From the NCBI GenBank assembly GCA_013043915.1, contig JABEVH010000278.1:1-5920 (forward strand): a stretch of DNA of 5,920 bases, in the 5' to 3' direction. Below, one piece after another: positions 1 to 5,920 of the stretch. The notes under the pieces are model-generated. The model saw nothing but the letters and a program-made list of their open reading frames with translations. It made no database searches and was not told the origin of the DNA. The stretch's first letter is position 1. Each line of letters opens with the position of its first letter. Both the position numbers and the translations under genes were made by a program. This DNA is from Pseudomonadales bacterium. Lineage in GTDB: Bacteria > Pseudomonadota > Gammaproteobacteria > Pseudomonadales > Moraxellaceae.

Positions 1-2891
1 CTGGCTAAGACAAATCCTGACCCCAGGTCTTGGGCAAGCTCCAGGGCTTCTAGGCGTTTCTGCGCATCGGGCGTCATCTTTTTTTCAGGAGGGGTGAGTA
101 AATAGGCATAAGCCTGATGATGTGAGCGACCTACACGACCACGCAACTGATGGAGTTGAGCCAAGCCTAACTTATCAGCACGATCGATGATGATGGTATT
201 AGCCGATGGAATATCGATGCCGGTTTCAATGATGGTGGTGCAGACAAGAACATTAAATTGCTTGTGATAAAACTGCTGCATGATCTGCTCGAGCTCTCGC
301 TCGCGCATTTGTCCGTGGGCGACACCCAAGCGGGCTTCGGGTAGCCAACTGGCCAGTTCGCGTTGGCAGCGATCAATACTCTCCACTTCATTATGCAAAT
401 AGTAGACTTGTCCTCCACGAAGTAGTTCACGCAGGATAGCTTCTTTGACGAGGGCTGGCTGATGCTCTCGCACAAAGGTACGAATAGCCAAACGCCTAGC
501 GGGCGGTGTGGCGATAATAGAGAGGTCGCGCAAGCTGGACAGGGCCATATTCAGCGTGCGAGGAATGGGCGTAGCTGTTAGCGTCAACATGTCGACTTCA
601 GCGCGCAGGTGTTTGAGTGTTTCCTTGTGTTTAACACCAAAGCGGTGCTCTTCATCGACGATCATCAAGCCAAGGTTAAAAAACTTGACGTCAGGCTGAA
701 GCAGCTTATGGGTGCCAATCACGATATCCAGCTTACCCTGGGCCAGGGCTTCCAGGGAGGCTTTAACTTCCTGGGTAGAGCGAAAGCGTGACAGTACCTC
801 AATGCGTACCGGCCAGTCGGCAAAACGGTCACGGAAAGTTTCATAGTGTTGTTGTGCCAATAACGTGGTCGGTACCAGAATGGCTACTTGCAAGTTGTTT
901 TGAACAGCTACAAAAGCTGCACGCATGGCTACTTCAGTTTTACCAAAGCCTACATCACCACAGACCAGCCGATCCATGGGGCGTGGACGGGCCATATCAG
1001 CGAGCGTAGCTGTGATGGCAGCTGCCTGATCAGCGGTTTCTTCAAAGGGGAAACCTGCAGCAAAGTTTTCGTAGTCAATGTCATCAAGGCGACAAGCTAG
1101 TCCAGGGCGTGCAGCACGGCGTGCATAAATGTCGAGAAGTTCGGCGGCAACATCATGTATCTTCTCTGCAGCCTGCTTACGCGCTTTAGCCCACTGATCA
1201 CTGCCTAGACGGTGCAGGGGAGCATGGGCATCATCCTGACCGGCATAGCGGGCGATGAGGTGCAGTTGAGCGACAGGGACGTAGAGTTTGGCCTCATCGG
1301 CATAGATCATCAGGACAAACTCTTGTGTCTGACCTTCAACTTCCAGAGTGACGAGCCCCTGATAACGGCCAACACCATGGTCTATATGAACGACGGGGTC
1401 TCCGGGGATCAGTTCACCTAGGCTGCGTAGAGCGAGTTCTTCGTGAAAATCCTGGTTACTATGGCGACGACGTCGCCTTTGCATGACCCGAGTTCCAAAG
1501 AGCTGAGCTTCCGCAATAATCTCAACATGGCTTAGCTGCACACCCTGTTCAAGCTCTCCTAAGCTTAGGCTAAGCACCTGCGATGAATTGAGGAAGTCTC
1601 TCCAAGAATCACTCTGGGCAGGTTGTAAACCACTGCGCTGCATTTGTTCGCGCAGAGACTCACGTCGCCCGGCACTTTCTACTGTGATGAGTGTTCGGCG
1701 ACCTTTTACTTGGGCCAGGTGTTGCCTGAGCTGAATCAAAGGGTCAGATTCGCGATGTTGTACAGGCAACTCGGGTGATGCCTGCTGCTGGAAATCATGC
1801 CCTTGAGTTGGCTGGTCGGTGACATCCATCAGTCGGATGCGAGGCCAGGGGTTAAAGGCTGCAAAGAATTCATTTTCTGGAATGAAAACCGATGATGGGG
1901 GTAACAGAGGGTGTCGATTATCATGCCTCAATTCAGTATGGCGGCGTTCTATTTCCTGCCAGTAATGCCTGAGCGGATGCAGCAGATCCCCGTCGCTGAT
2001 CAGTAGGCTATGGGCAGGCAAGTAGGCAAAAAAACTATCAGTATGTTCGAAAAACAGGGGAAGAAAGTACTCAAGGCCAGGGCTATGAATGCCGTTGATC
2101 ACATCCTGATAGACTGGGCAGGAGCGAGGGTCGACATCGAAAAACTCTTCCCAGCGTGTACGAAAACGTTGCACAGATGTTTTGTCGAGTGGACATTCCT
2201 GCGCGGGTAACAGTCTTAACTCATCCAGGGAAGCCGTAGAGCGTTGAGTCTCGGTATCGAAATGCCTAAGGGTATCAATATCATCATCAAATAGCTCCAG
2301 TCTGACTGGAGAGGTATGCCCCATCGGGTATAAATCTACAATGGCTCCGCGTACGGCAAATTCACCATGCTCATAAACACTGTCAACAGCACGGTAGCCA
2401 CTGCTTTCCAGTTGACGTCGCAGTTGGCTGATGTTGATCTTTTGTCCACATTTCAGGGTGAGTGCCTGTAGCCCGAGATGGCCTACAGGAGGTAAACGTG
2501 TTAATAAAGTGCTCACGGCAGCTATGACGAGGCCGCTTTGCAGTCCCGGAAGGCGTGCCAGGGTCGCTATACGCTCAGAAAGAATGTCCTGGTGGGGAGA
2601 AAACTGATCGTAGGGTAGTGTTTCTCGATCAGGGAGCGTGATGACCTTATCTGTCTTGTTATCGAGAAAAAAAGCCAGTTCACGGGTCAGGCGAGCCAAG
2701 CTCTGATTGTCGTGGCAGATGACGACGATGGGTCGATGTTCACGTTGGCTCAGCTCGGCCAGTGCCAATGCTTTGCCTGCGCCAAAGAGGTGGTGCCAGT
2801 TTTTAAATTGGCCTGCAGGCGGAAGGTGTTCAGGCAGGATCAGCATAATAAGCCGGTTTCCGGATTTACTAAGATTGGTTAAGGGGCGCAT
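1..2891 (-). CDS. mfd: Transcription-repair coupling factor Mfd, C-terminus cut by the window edge
   Basis: Mfd is a cytoplasmic ATP-driven DNA translocase. It pushes RNA polymerase off DNA lesions and recruits UvrA for nucleotide excision repair. I translated the minus strand by hand: 963 codons are open without a stop or frameshift. In order, the sequence shows the N-terminal UvrB-like module (ETLPYDQFSPHQDI near residue 90), the RNA-polymerase-interacting domain (PGDPVVHIDHG at 496-506, then a KLYVPV stretch), Walker A GDVGFGKT (645-652), DEEH box (746-749), TATPIPRT (772-779), TTIIETGIDIP (885-895) and QLRGRVGR (915-922). It ends at a QDLGSGF stretch, so about 190 C-terminal residues of the roughly 1150 usual are missing. 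The end given is the first ATG after an in-frame TGA. A second ATG at 2846 (residue 16) puts the Walker lysine at 636, close to E. coli 634, and may be the true start. Neither has an ideal Shine-Dalgarno. Family assignment is near certain. Confidence 0.97.
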   Translation of the reverse strand, partial: MRPLTNLSKSGNRLIMLILPEHLPPAGQFKNWHHLFGAGKALALAELSQREHRPIVVICHDNQSLARLTRELAFFLDNKTDKVITLPDRETLPYDQFSPHQDILSERIATLARLPGLQSGLVIAAVSTLLTRLPPVGHLGLQALTLKCGQKINISQLRRQLESSGYRAVDSVYEHGEFAVRGAIVDLYPMGHTSPVRLELFDDDIDTLRHFDTETQRSTASLDELRLLPAQECPLDKTSVQRFRTRWEEFFDVDPRSCPVYQDVINGIHSPGLEYFLPLFFEHTDSFFAYLPAHSLLISDGDLLHPLRHYWQEIERRHTELRHDNRHPLLPPSSVFIPENEFFAAFNPWPRIRLMDVTDQPTQGHDFQQQASPELPVQHRESDPLIQLRQHLAQVKGRRTLITVESAGRRESLREQMQRSGLQPAQSDSWRDFLNSSQVLSLSLGELEQGVQLSHVEIIAEAQLFGTRVMQRRRRRHSNQDFHEELALRSLGELIPGDPVVHIDHGVGRYQGLVTLEVEGQTQEFVLMIYADEAKLYVPVAQLHLIARYAGQDDAHAPLHRLGSDQWAKARKQAAEKIHDVAAELLDIYARRAARPGLACRLDDIDYENFAAGFPFEETADQAAAITATLADMARPRPMDRLVCGDVGFGKTEVAMRAAFVAVQNNLQVAILVPTTLLAQQHYETFRDRFADWPVRIEVLSRFRSTQEVKASLEALAQGKLDIVIGTHKLLQPDVKFFNLGLMIVDEEHRFGVKHKETLKHLRAEVDMLTLTATPIPRTLNMALSSLRDLSIIATPPARRLAIRTFVREHQPALVKEAILRELLRGGQVYYLHNEVESIDRCQRELASWLPEARLGVAHGQMRERELEQIMQQFYHKQFNVLVCTTIIETGIDIPSANTIIIDRADKLGLAQLHQLRGRVGRSHHQAYAYLLTPPEKKMTPDAQKRLEALELAQDLGSGFVLA

Positions 2892-2894
2892 TAT
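2865..2894 (+). promoter_or_regulatory. Possible weak promoter for the esterase
   Basis: TTTACT (2865-2870) and CATTAT (2889-2894) are separated by 18 bases. Each matches the sigma-70 consensus at four of six positions. The site lies inside the 5' end of the divergent mfd reading frame, which is forced by the very short gap between the genes. It would place transcript starts near 2901, just before the esterase ribosome binding site. Matches of this quality arise often by chance. Confidence 0.2.
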
Positions 2895-2914
2895 CCTTCA
2901 AATGACGACAAAGA

Positions 2915-2920
2915 GGGAGG
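2915..2920 (+). promoter_or_regulatory. Ribosome binding site of the esterase
   Basis: GGGAGG lies six bases before the ATG at 2927. This good Shine-Dalgarno at normal spacing fixes the esterase start, which also agrees with where type B esterases begin relative to their GIPYAEP motif. Confidence 0.75.
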
Positions 2921-2926
2921 CTCAAA

Positions 2927-4417
2927 ATGCTGGAAGTGGATATTGCTGAGGGAAGTTTGCGTGGCTGCATGGAACAGGATGTGATGTGCTGGTACGGTAT
3001 TCCCTACGCTGAACCTCTACATGGTTTGGGGCGAATACGTGCGCCTCAGCCTCGATGTCCCTGGGTTGGCATGCGTGATGCGAGGCAGTTTGGTTGCTCT
3101 GTGCCTCAGGAGGTACCCGCGTTTTTGGGTGTGGAGAACATGGGTGATGATTGTCTTAACCTCAATGTCTGGTCCCCAAGTGTGCAGGGTAAACGGCCTG
3201 TTATGGTATGGATACATGGCGGAGGCTATCTCAATGGCTCATCATCACAAACGATGTATCGCGGCCACCCTTGGGCAAGAAAAGAAGACGTGGTCATCGT
3301 AAGTATTAATTATCGTATCGGGTTGGTGGGATTTGCCGATTGGCATGCCTGGCCAGAGCTGCAGGGCGTTACTAACTGCGGTTTGCGAGATATGGTACTT
3401 GCCTTGACATGGGTACAAAAAAATATTCATGCTTTTGGGGGAGACCCAGGTTCAGTCACTCTCTTCGGGCAGTCTGCCGGGGCCATGGCCATCAGTGCAC
3501 TGTTGGCTGTCCCTGCGGCTCGAGGGTTGTTTCATCGTGCCATTTTGCAAAGTGGTAGTGCCGACCATGTCCTGATGCCGGAAGTGGCGCGGCAGGTGAC
3601 CGCTAAATTGGCAGCACAAACGGGTTCACTTTATGAACTCTTCTCCGCAGGTTCCTGGCAGGAGATATTGCAAGCGCAACGAACTCTCTTGCGTGTGAGT
3701 TTGCCACGCAGCGACTACACCATAGCAAATATGCAGTTTGGTATGCCGGCATTGCCCTGTCTGGATGATGATTTTTTGCCTGCACTGCCCTTGCAGTCTG
3801 AGCTTGATATACCTCTGTTGGTGGGTACGGCACGGGATGAATGGGCACTCTATCTCTTTATGCCTGAATTGATGGGCGGCCAGTCTGCACGGGATGTGGT
3901 CTTTGATGAAAGGGCATGGCAGCAGGTGGTGAGCCGTGGAGTGCCTGAGATTGCACACGAGATGGTAAAAAGCTACCAGCAGATCATGCCGGCATCGACA
4001 CCCGCTGCGAGGATAGTGGCTTTTGAAACTGACAGAATATTTCGCATCAGCTCCCTGGCCTTAGCTGAAAAACACGCCCCAAACAGTTATGTTTACCGGC
4101 TGGACTGGTCATGTACGGGGAATCGTCGCTTAGGGGCCTGTCATGTGATTGACCTGCCTCTGGTTTGGGGGCAAGTTGATAGTCCCTTAGGTAAGTTTTT
4201 TACCGGGGGGGATGAGGATGCCATTGCCTTGTCGTCATACATGATGCATTGTTGGTCAAGTTTTGCTCGTGAGGGCGTGCCCTCTCAAGATTGGCCAGCC
4301 TATGGTCAGCAGCGTTGGACGCCTAGGTTAGACAGAGACAGGCAGTTTCAGCCTGATCCTCAGGGTGAGCGTCGGCAATTGTGGAGTCCGTATATGGGTT
4401 TTGCTGAAAAATTGTAA
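2927..4417 (+). CDS. Type B carboxylesterase (alpha/beta hydrolase)
   Basis: Predicted serine hydrolase of carboxylic esters, 496 residues, a normal length for bacterial type B carboxylesterases. No signal peptide is visible, so it is probably cytoplasmic. It shows the early GIPYAEP motif (24-30), DDCLNLNVWSP (74-84, the family's second signature with Asn where Tyr, Thr or Phe is usual), the oxyanion-hole HGGG (97-100) and the nucleophile elbow GQSAG with Ser183, where GESAG is commonest. The stretch from Phe170 to Gly185 fits the family's active-site signature. The likely acid is Glu305 in GTARDE and the likely histidine is His406 in GACHVIDLP, so the triad is complete. The gene is divergent from mfd with a 35-base gap and is followed, 117 bases on, by the Tat/GMC dehydrogenase pair, which suggests ester breakdown feeding alcohol oxidation. 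The substrate cannot be read from sequence. Family is certain, pathway role inferred. Confidence 0.93.
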   Translation: MLEVDIAEGSLRGCMEQDVMCWYGIPYAEPLHGLGRIRAPQPRCPWVGMRDARQFGCSVPQEVPAFLGVENMGDDCLNLNVWSPSVQGKRPVMVWIHGGGYLNGSSSQTMYRGHPWARKEDVVIVSINYRIGLVGFADWHAWPELQGVTNCGLRDMVLALTWVQKNIHAFGGDPGSVTLFGQSAGAMAISALLAVPAARGLFHRAILQSGSADHVLMPEVARQVTAKLAAQTGSLYELFSAGSWQEILQAQRTLLRVSLPRSDYTIANMQFGMPALPCLDDDFLPALPLQSELDIPLLVGTARDEWALYLFMPELMGGQSARDVVFDERAWQQVVSRGVPEIAHEMVKSYQQIMPASTPAARIVAFETDRIFRISSLALAEKHAPNSYVYRLDWSCTGNRRLGACHVIDLPLVWGQVDSPLGKFFTGGDEDAIALSSYMMHCWSSFAREGVPSQDWPAYGQQRWTPRLDRDRQFQPDPQGERRQLWSPYMGFAEKL

Positions 4418-4421
4418 GTGC

Positions 4422-4488
4422 GCGCCTGCTCCCTAGGGTTTTGTCGCGAACTGCTGTACACTGGCCCTGCTGCTTAAGGAGCAGGCGC
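4422..4488. repeat. 11-bp perfect inverted repeat in the gap after the esterase
   Basis: GCGCCTGCTCC (4422-4432) is the exact reverse complement of GGAGCAGGCGC (4478-4488), with 45 bases between. The interior also holds a shorter pair, AGGG (4435-4438) with CCCT (4465-4468), and the palindromes CCCTAGGG and TCGCGA. It lies entirely in noncoding DNA between the esterase stop and the next start. No T-run follows, so it does not resemble a standard intrinsic terminator for the plus strand. It could be a leader RNA structure, a protein binding site, or a stem that protects the transcript end. Confidence 0.6.
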
Positions 4489-4510
4489 TCCTCAAAAAAC
4501 AAAAAAAATT
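4477..4510 (+). promoter_or_regulatory. Local hairpin plus A-rich tract before the Tat gene
   Basis: AGGAGC (4477-4482) and GCTCCT (4487-4492) form a 6-bp stem closed by a four-base AGGC loop. An A-rich run (six A, C, eight A) follows immediately, up to the region of the next ribosome binding site. The hairpin uses the right arm of the larger 4422-4488 inverted repeat, so the two structures exclude each other. A-rich unstructured RNA ahead of a start commonly favours ribosome loading. A regulatory switch here is inference only. Confidence 0.4.
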
Positions 4511-4525
4511 GGCATTTGAAAGTCT

Positions 4526-4530
4526 GGAGG
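4526..4530 (+). promoter_or_regulatory. Ribosome binding site deciding a GTG start
   Basis: GGAGG ends four bases before the GTG at 4535. No ATG is available in frame upstream of the twin-arginine motif, and the next in-frame ATG falls inside the signal peptide. This site is therefore the main support for the GTG start. Confidence 0.7.
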
Positions 4531-4534
4531 CATC

Positions 4535-5128
4535 GTGCGGGACAGGGAGTTGGAGTCGGTTCTGGCGCAACAGCTGGCGCCTCTGACGCGTCGGGGATTT
4601 CTCAGGGCGGGTTGTTCGGTGGCCATGGCCACAGCGGGTGGTCTGTGGAGTGTTCGTGATGCCTGGGCAGATGAGGTGCTCGCCCTGCCGTCAGATATTG
4701 AGTATCTGACCTTGCTGGAATACCGTGTATTAAACAAGATGCGCCTGGTCTTTATTGCTCCAGAGCTCTTAGGTATGCCCTCAACCGTTGAAATTCCCGT
4801 CATGCATAACATCGACAACATGGTGGGGCATTTAAGCAAGTCGGTTCGTGCAAATGTCAACCTGGCGGGTAAAATTTTCGAATACAGTCCTGGCTACCGG
4901 TTCTCTCGTTTTTCATCCATGTCCAACGAATCTGCACGGGCCTATATGGAGAGATGGCAGCGAGGTTATTTTTTTCAACGTGGGTTAATCACCAGTCTGA
5001 AATCTCTGGTAGCTCTGGCCTATTGGCGTGATGCTCGCGTTAATCCCTTTCTCGATTATGATGGGCCAGTTTCCGTGCGTTGGGGGGTACGTAAATTAGG
5101 TAATGCACCCTTGCCAAACGACCTCTAG
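4535..5128 (+). CDS. Tat-exported small subunit/helper of a GMC dehydrogenase
   Basis: A 197-residue protein starting at GTG. The N-terminus is a classic twin-arginine signal: TRRGFLRAG (18-26), a hydrophobic Ala/Gly-rich stretch, and a likely signal-peptidase site AWA-DE after residue 45. The mature part, about 152 residues, has no obvious catalytic motif. Its C-terminal WQRGYFFQRGL, YWRDARVNPFLDYDGPV pattern resembles small partners of the gluconate 2-dehydrogenase subunit 3 type. In that group the small subunit carries the Tat signal and takes a signal-less GMC flavoprotein through the membrane with it. The GMC gene 60 bases downstream begins without a signal, which fits. LaoB, which accompanies the GMC enzyme LaoA of Pseudomonas aeruginosa long-chain alcohol oxidation, is the closest parallel I recall; orthology is not shown. 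The export signal is clear, family membership is likely, and the partner's substrate is unknown. Confidence 0.82.
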   Translation: MRDRELESVLAQQLAPLTRRGFLRAGCSVAMATAGGLWSVRDAWADEVLALPSDIEYLTLLEYRVLNKMRLVFIAPELLGMPSTVEIPVMHNIDNMVGHLSKSVRANVNLAGKIFEYSPGYRFSRFSSMSNESARAYMERWQRGYFFQRGLITSLKSLVALAYWRDARVNPFLDYDGPVSVRWGVRKLGNAPLPNDL

Positions 5129-5141
5129 GAGGCAGGGCTTG

Positions 5142-5171
5142 ATGGTGTGCCGGTATTCTAGGAATATTTAA
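5142..5171 (+). other. Possible 9-codon leader ORF with a strong Shine-Dalgarno
   Basis: AGGAGG (5127-5132) overlaps the stop codon of the Tat gene and stands nine bases before an ATG opening a nine-residue frame (MVCRYSRNI) that stops at 5169-5171. The stop is 17 bases before the GMC start. Ribosomes ending the Tat gene could reload here and pass on to the GMC start, coupling the two. A frame this short can occur by chance, and there is no coding evidence beyond the ribosome binding site. Confidence 0.2.
5154..5166. repeat. Short palindrome TATTC-tag-GAATA upstream of the GMC gene
   Basis: A perfect 5-bp inverted repeat with a three-base centre is followed directly by TTTAAA (5167-5172). 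Together they make an AT-rich island in a gap between two genes that probably share a transcript. It is too short and lacks the U-run for a terminator. It may be a weak protein site or chance. Confidence 0.3.
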
Positions 5172-5173
5172 AC

Positions 5174-5178
5174 GAGGG
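5174..5178 (+). promoter_or_regulatory. Ribosome binding site of the GMC gene
   Basis: GAGGG lies ten bases before the ATG at 5189, at the long end of normal spacing. A TGA in the same frame at 5183-5185 means no start further upstream is possible, so the ATG is well supported even though the site is only moderate. Confidence 0.55.
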
Positions 5179-5188
5179 TGGGTGATCA

Positions 5189-5920
5189 ATGATCTTTCGT
5201 GAAGTGCCCAAGGATGGTTTGCCCGTGACACAGGCGCGGGACCACGTGGATAAAACCTTGCGTTTGAAAGCAGACGTGGTGGTCGTCGGGGCAGGTTGTG
5301 GTGGTTCAGTACTGGCTTTTGAGCTAGCGAGTGCCGGGCATAGCGTCATTATCCTGGAGTCAGGCCCCTATATTCCTAGCAGTGATATGCATGAAGACAT
5401 GGCAGAGACACTGCAACGTAGCTATGTGGATGGCGCCTTGCAGGTTAACTCCACGTTTGATGTTCCCGTATTCCAAGGCAAGGGTATGGGGGGGTCAACG
5501 GTTATTGATGCTGGGATCGCCTTCCGTGCTCCCGATTACATACTGCAGTCCTGGGCAGATAAGCAGGGACTGAAGGCCATGTCGCCTGATAAGCTCAGGC
5601 CCTTTTATGAAAAGGTTGAAAGTAGGCTCTCGGTACATATCAATGAACCTCATGAAATCAATGAATGTGCCAATAAGGTCATTCAGGGCTGTGATGACTT
5701 GGGGTGGTCATGGAAACCGCTAGCTAGAACAGTGAGGGAATGTGCCCTGACAGGGCATTGCCTGGCGGGGTGTATTTCTGACCGTAAGCAGTCAGCACTA
5801 GTCACCTACCTGCCTTGGGCGGTGGCTATGGGAGCTAAACTTTATTCTGACTGTCATGTTTGGCAGGTTTTAACGACCAATGGGCGGGCTTCCGGAGTCT
5901 TGGCCAATGTTATTCACTCA
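5189..5920 (+). CDS. GMC-family FAD dehydrogenase, large subunit, 3' end cut by the window edge
   Basis: Only the first 244 residues are visible; the family usually runs about 500-600. It should oxidise an alcohol or polyol group with FAD. The FAD-binding Rossmann motif is GAGCGGS (34-40), with Glu57 in ESGP as the usual ribose-binding acid. The second GMC signature is GKGMGGSTVIDAG (97-109), where Asp107 stands at a position that is often Asn. Cys185, Cys191 and Cys195 (ECALTGHCLAGC) form a C-x5-C-x3-C cluster. As I recall, this matches the spacing of the [3Fe-4S] ligands in the Burkholderia FAD glucose dehydrogenase alpha subunit. There is no signal peptide, consistent with export together with the preceding Tat protein. 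The nearest functional parallel I can name is LaoA-type long-chain alcohol dehydrogenase, but sugar or polyol dehydrogenases of the same group cannot be excluded. The catalytic histidine region lies beyond the edge. Confidence 0.9.
   Translation, partial: MIFREVPKDGLPVTQARDHVDKTLRLKADVVVVGAGCGGSVLAFELASAGHSVIILESGPYIPSSDMHEDMAETLQRSYVDGALQVNSTFDVPVFQGKGMGGSTVIDAGIAFRAPDYILQSWADKQGLKAMSPDKLRPFYEKVESRLSVHINEPHEINECANKVIQGCDDLGWSWKPLARTVRECALTGHCLAGCISDRKQSALVTYLPWAVAMGAKLYSDCHVWQVLTTNGRASGVLANVIHS

Noticed and set aside
167..475. Reading frame of about 100 codons on the minus strand within mfd
   Set aside because: It lies in a different frame from the continuous Mfd translation, which carries all the helicase motifs. 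It is a shadow frame without its own ribosome binding site or recognisable protein.
1461..1482. Palindrome GGCGAC-gac-GTCGCC inside mfd
   Set aside because: It encodes an Arg-rich run that corresponds to a similar Arg-rich run in E. coli Mfd, so coding constraint explains it.
508..2210. Several plus-strand frames of 60-73 codons opposite mfd
   Set aside because: They are antisense to a strongly conserved gene, are short and overlap one another, and their translations show no recognisable motif.
3603..3958. Minus-strand frames of 81 and 110 codons opposite the esterase
   Set aside because: The plus-strand esterase is complete with all catalytic motifs. The antisense translations are rich in Arg, His and Pro, as expected from reverse reading of a gene.
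4205..4211. Run of seven G in the esterase as a possible frameshift
   Set aside because: The frame continues through it with conserved family sequence on both sides to a normal stop, so the gene is intact.
4422..4510. Intrinsic terminator after the esterase
   Set aside because: The stem is present, but the right-hand flank is A-rich rather than T-rich. On the minus strand no T-run follows either arm at the right place.
4607..4624. Lipoprotein signal (LRAGC) in the Tat leader
   Set aside because: Arg stands at the -3 position where a lipobox needs Leu or similar. The Cys falls at the start of the hydrophobic stretch, and an ordinary AWA cleavage site follows later.
4492..4860. Minus-strand frame of 122 codons opposite the Tat gene
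   Set aside because: The plus strand encodes a clear Tat signal and a partner-like protein. The antisense frame has no motif and ends in the A-rich spacer, whose complement gives a run of Phe codons.

Overview
The window looks like a chromosomal segment of a gammaproteobacterium. The main evidence is the first gene, a Mfd whose motifs and residue numbering closely follow the Escherichia coli and Pseudomonas proteins. Base composition is mixed, with no strong GC or AT skew by eye. I cannot name a genus from the sequence.

Layout. Positions 1-2891 (minus strand) hold most of mfd, the transcription-repair coupling factor; its C-terminal part runs off the left edge. A divergent gap of only 35 bases follows. 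Then come three plus-strand genes: a complete cytoplasmic type B carboxylesterase (2927-4417), a small Tat-exported protein (4535-5128), and the first 244 codons of a GMC-family FAD oxidoreductase (5189 to the right edge). The 117-base gap after the esterase carries an 11-bp perfect inverted repeat, a competing local hairpin and an A-rich tract. The 60-base gap before the GMC gene carries a strong unused Shine-Dalgarno, a 9-codon mini-ORF and a short palindrome. No stretch over 300 bases lacks a gene. I saw no RNA genes, insertion sequences or CRISPR.

How the genes fit together. The Tat protein and the GMC protein look like the small and large subunits of a membrane- or periplasm-facing dehydrogenase. 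The small subunit carries the export signal. The large subunit has none, so it is presumably co-exported as a folded, FAD-loaded passenger. The large subunit has a Cys-x5-Cys-x3-Cys cluster of the type that holds an iron-sulfur cluster in bacterial FAD glucose dehydrogenase, suggesting electron transfer to a respiratory acceptor rather than to oxygen. The pair also recalls the laoB-laoA pair of the Pseudomonas aeruginosa long-chain alcohol oxidation system. With an esterase immediately upstream, the simplest reading is a small ester/alcohol catabolic module, with hydrolysis releasing an alcohol that is then oxidised. Substrate, electron acceptor and any aldehyde dehydrogenase or regulator lie outside what can be seen here. 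mfd is housekeeping and probably unrelated in function to its neighbours.
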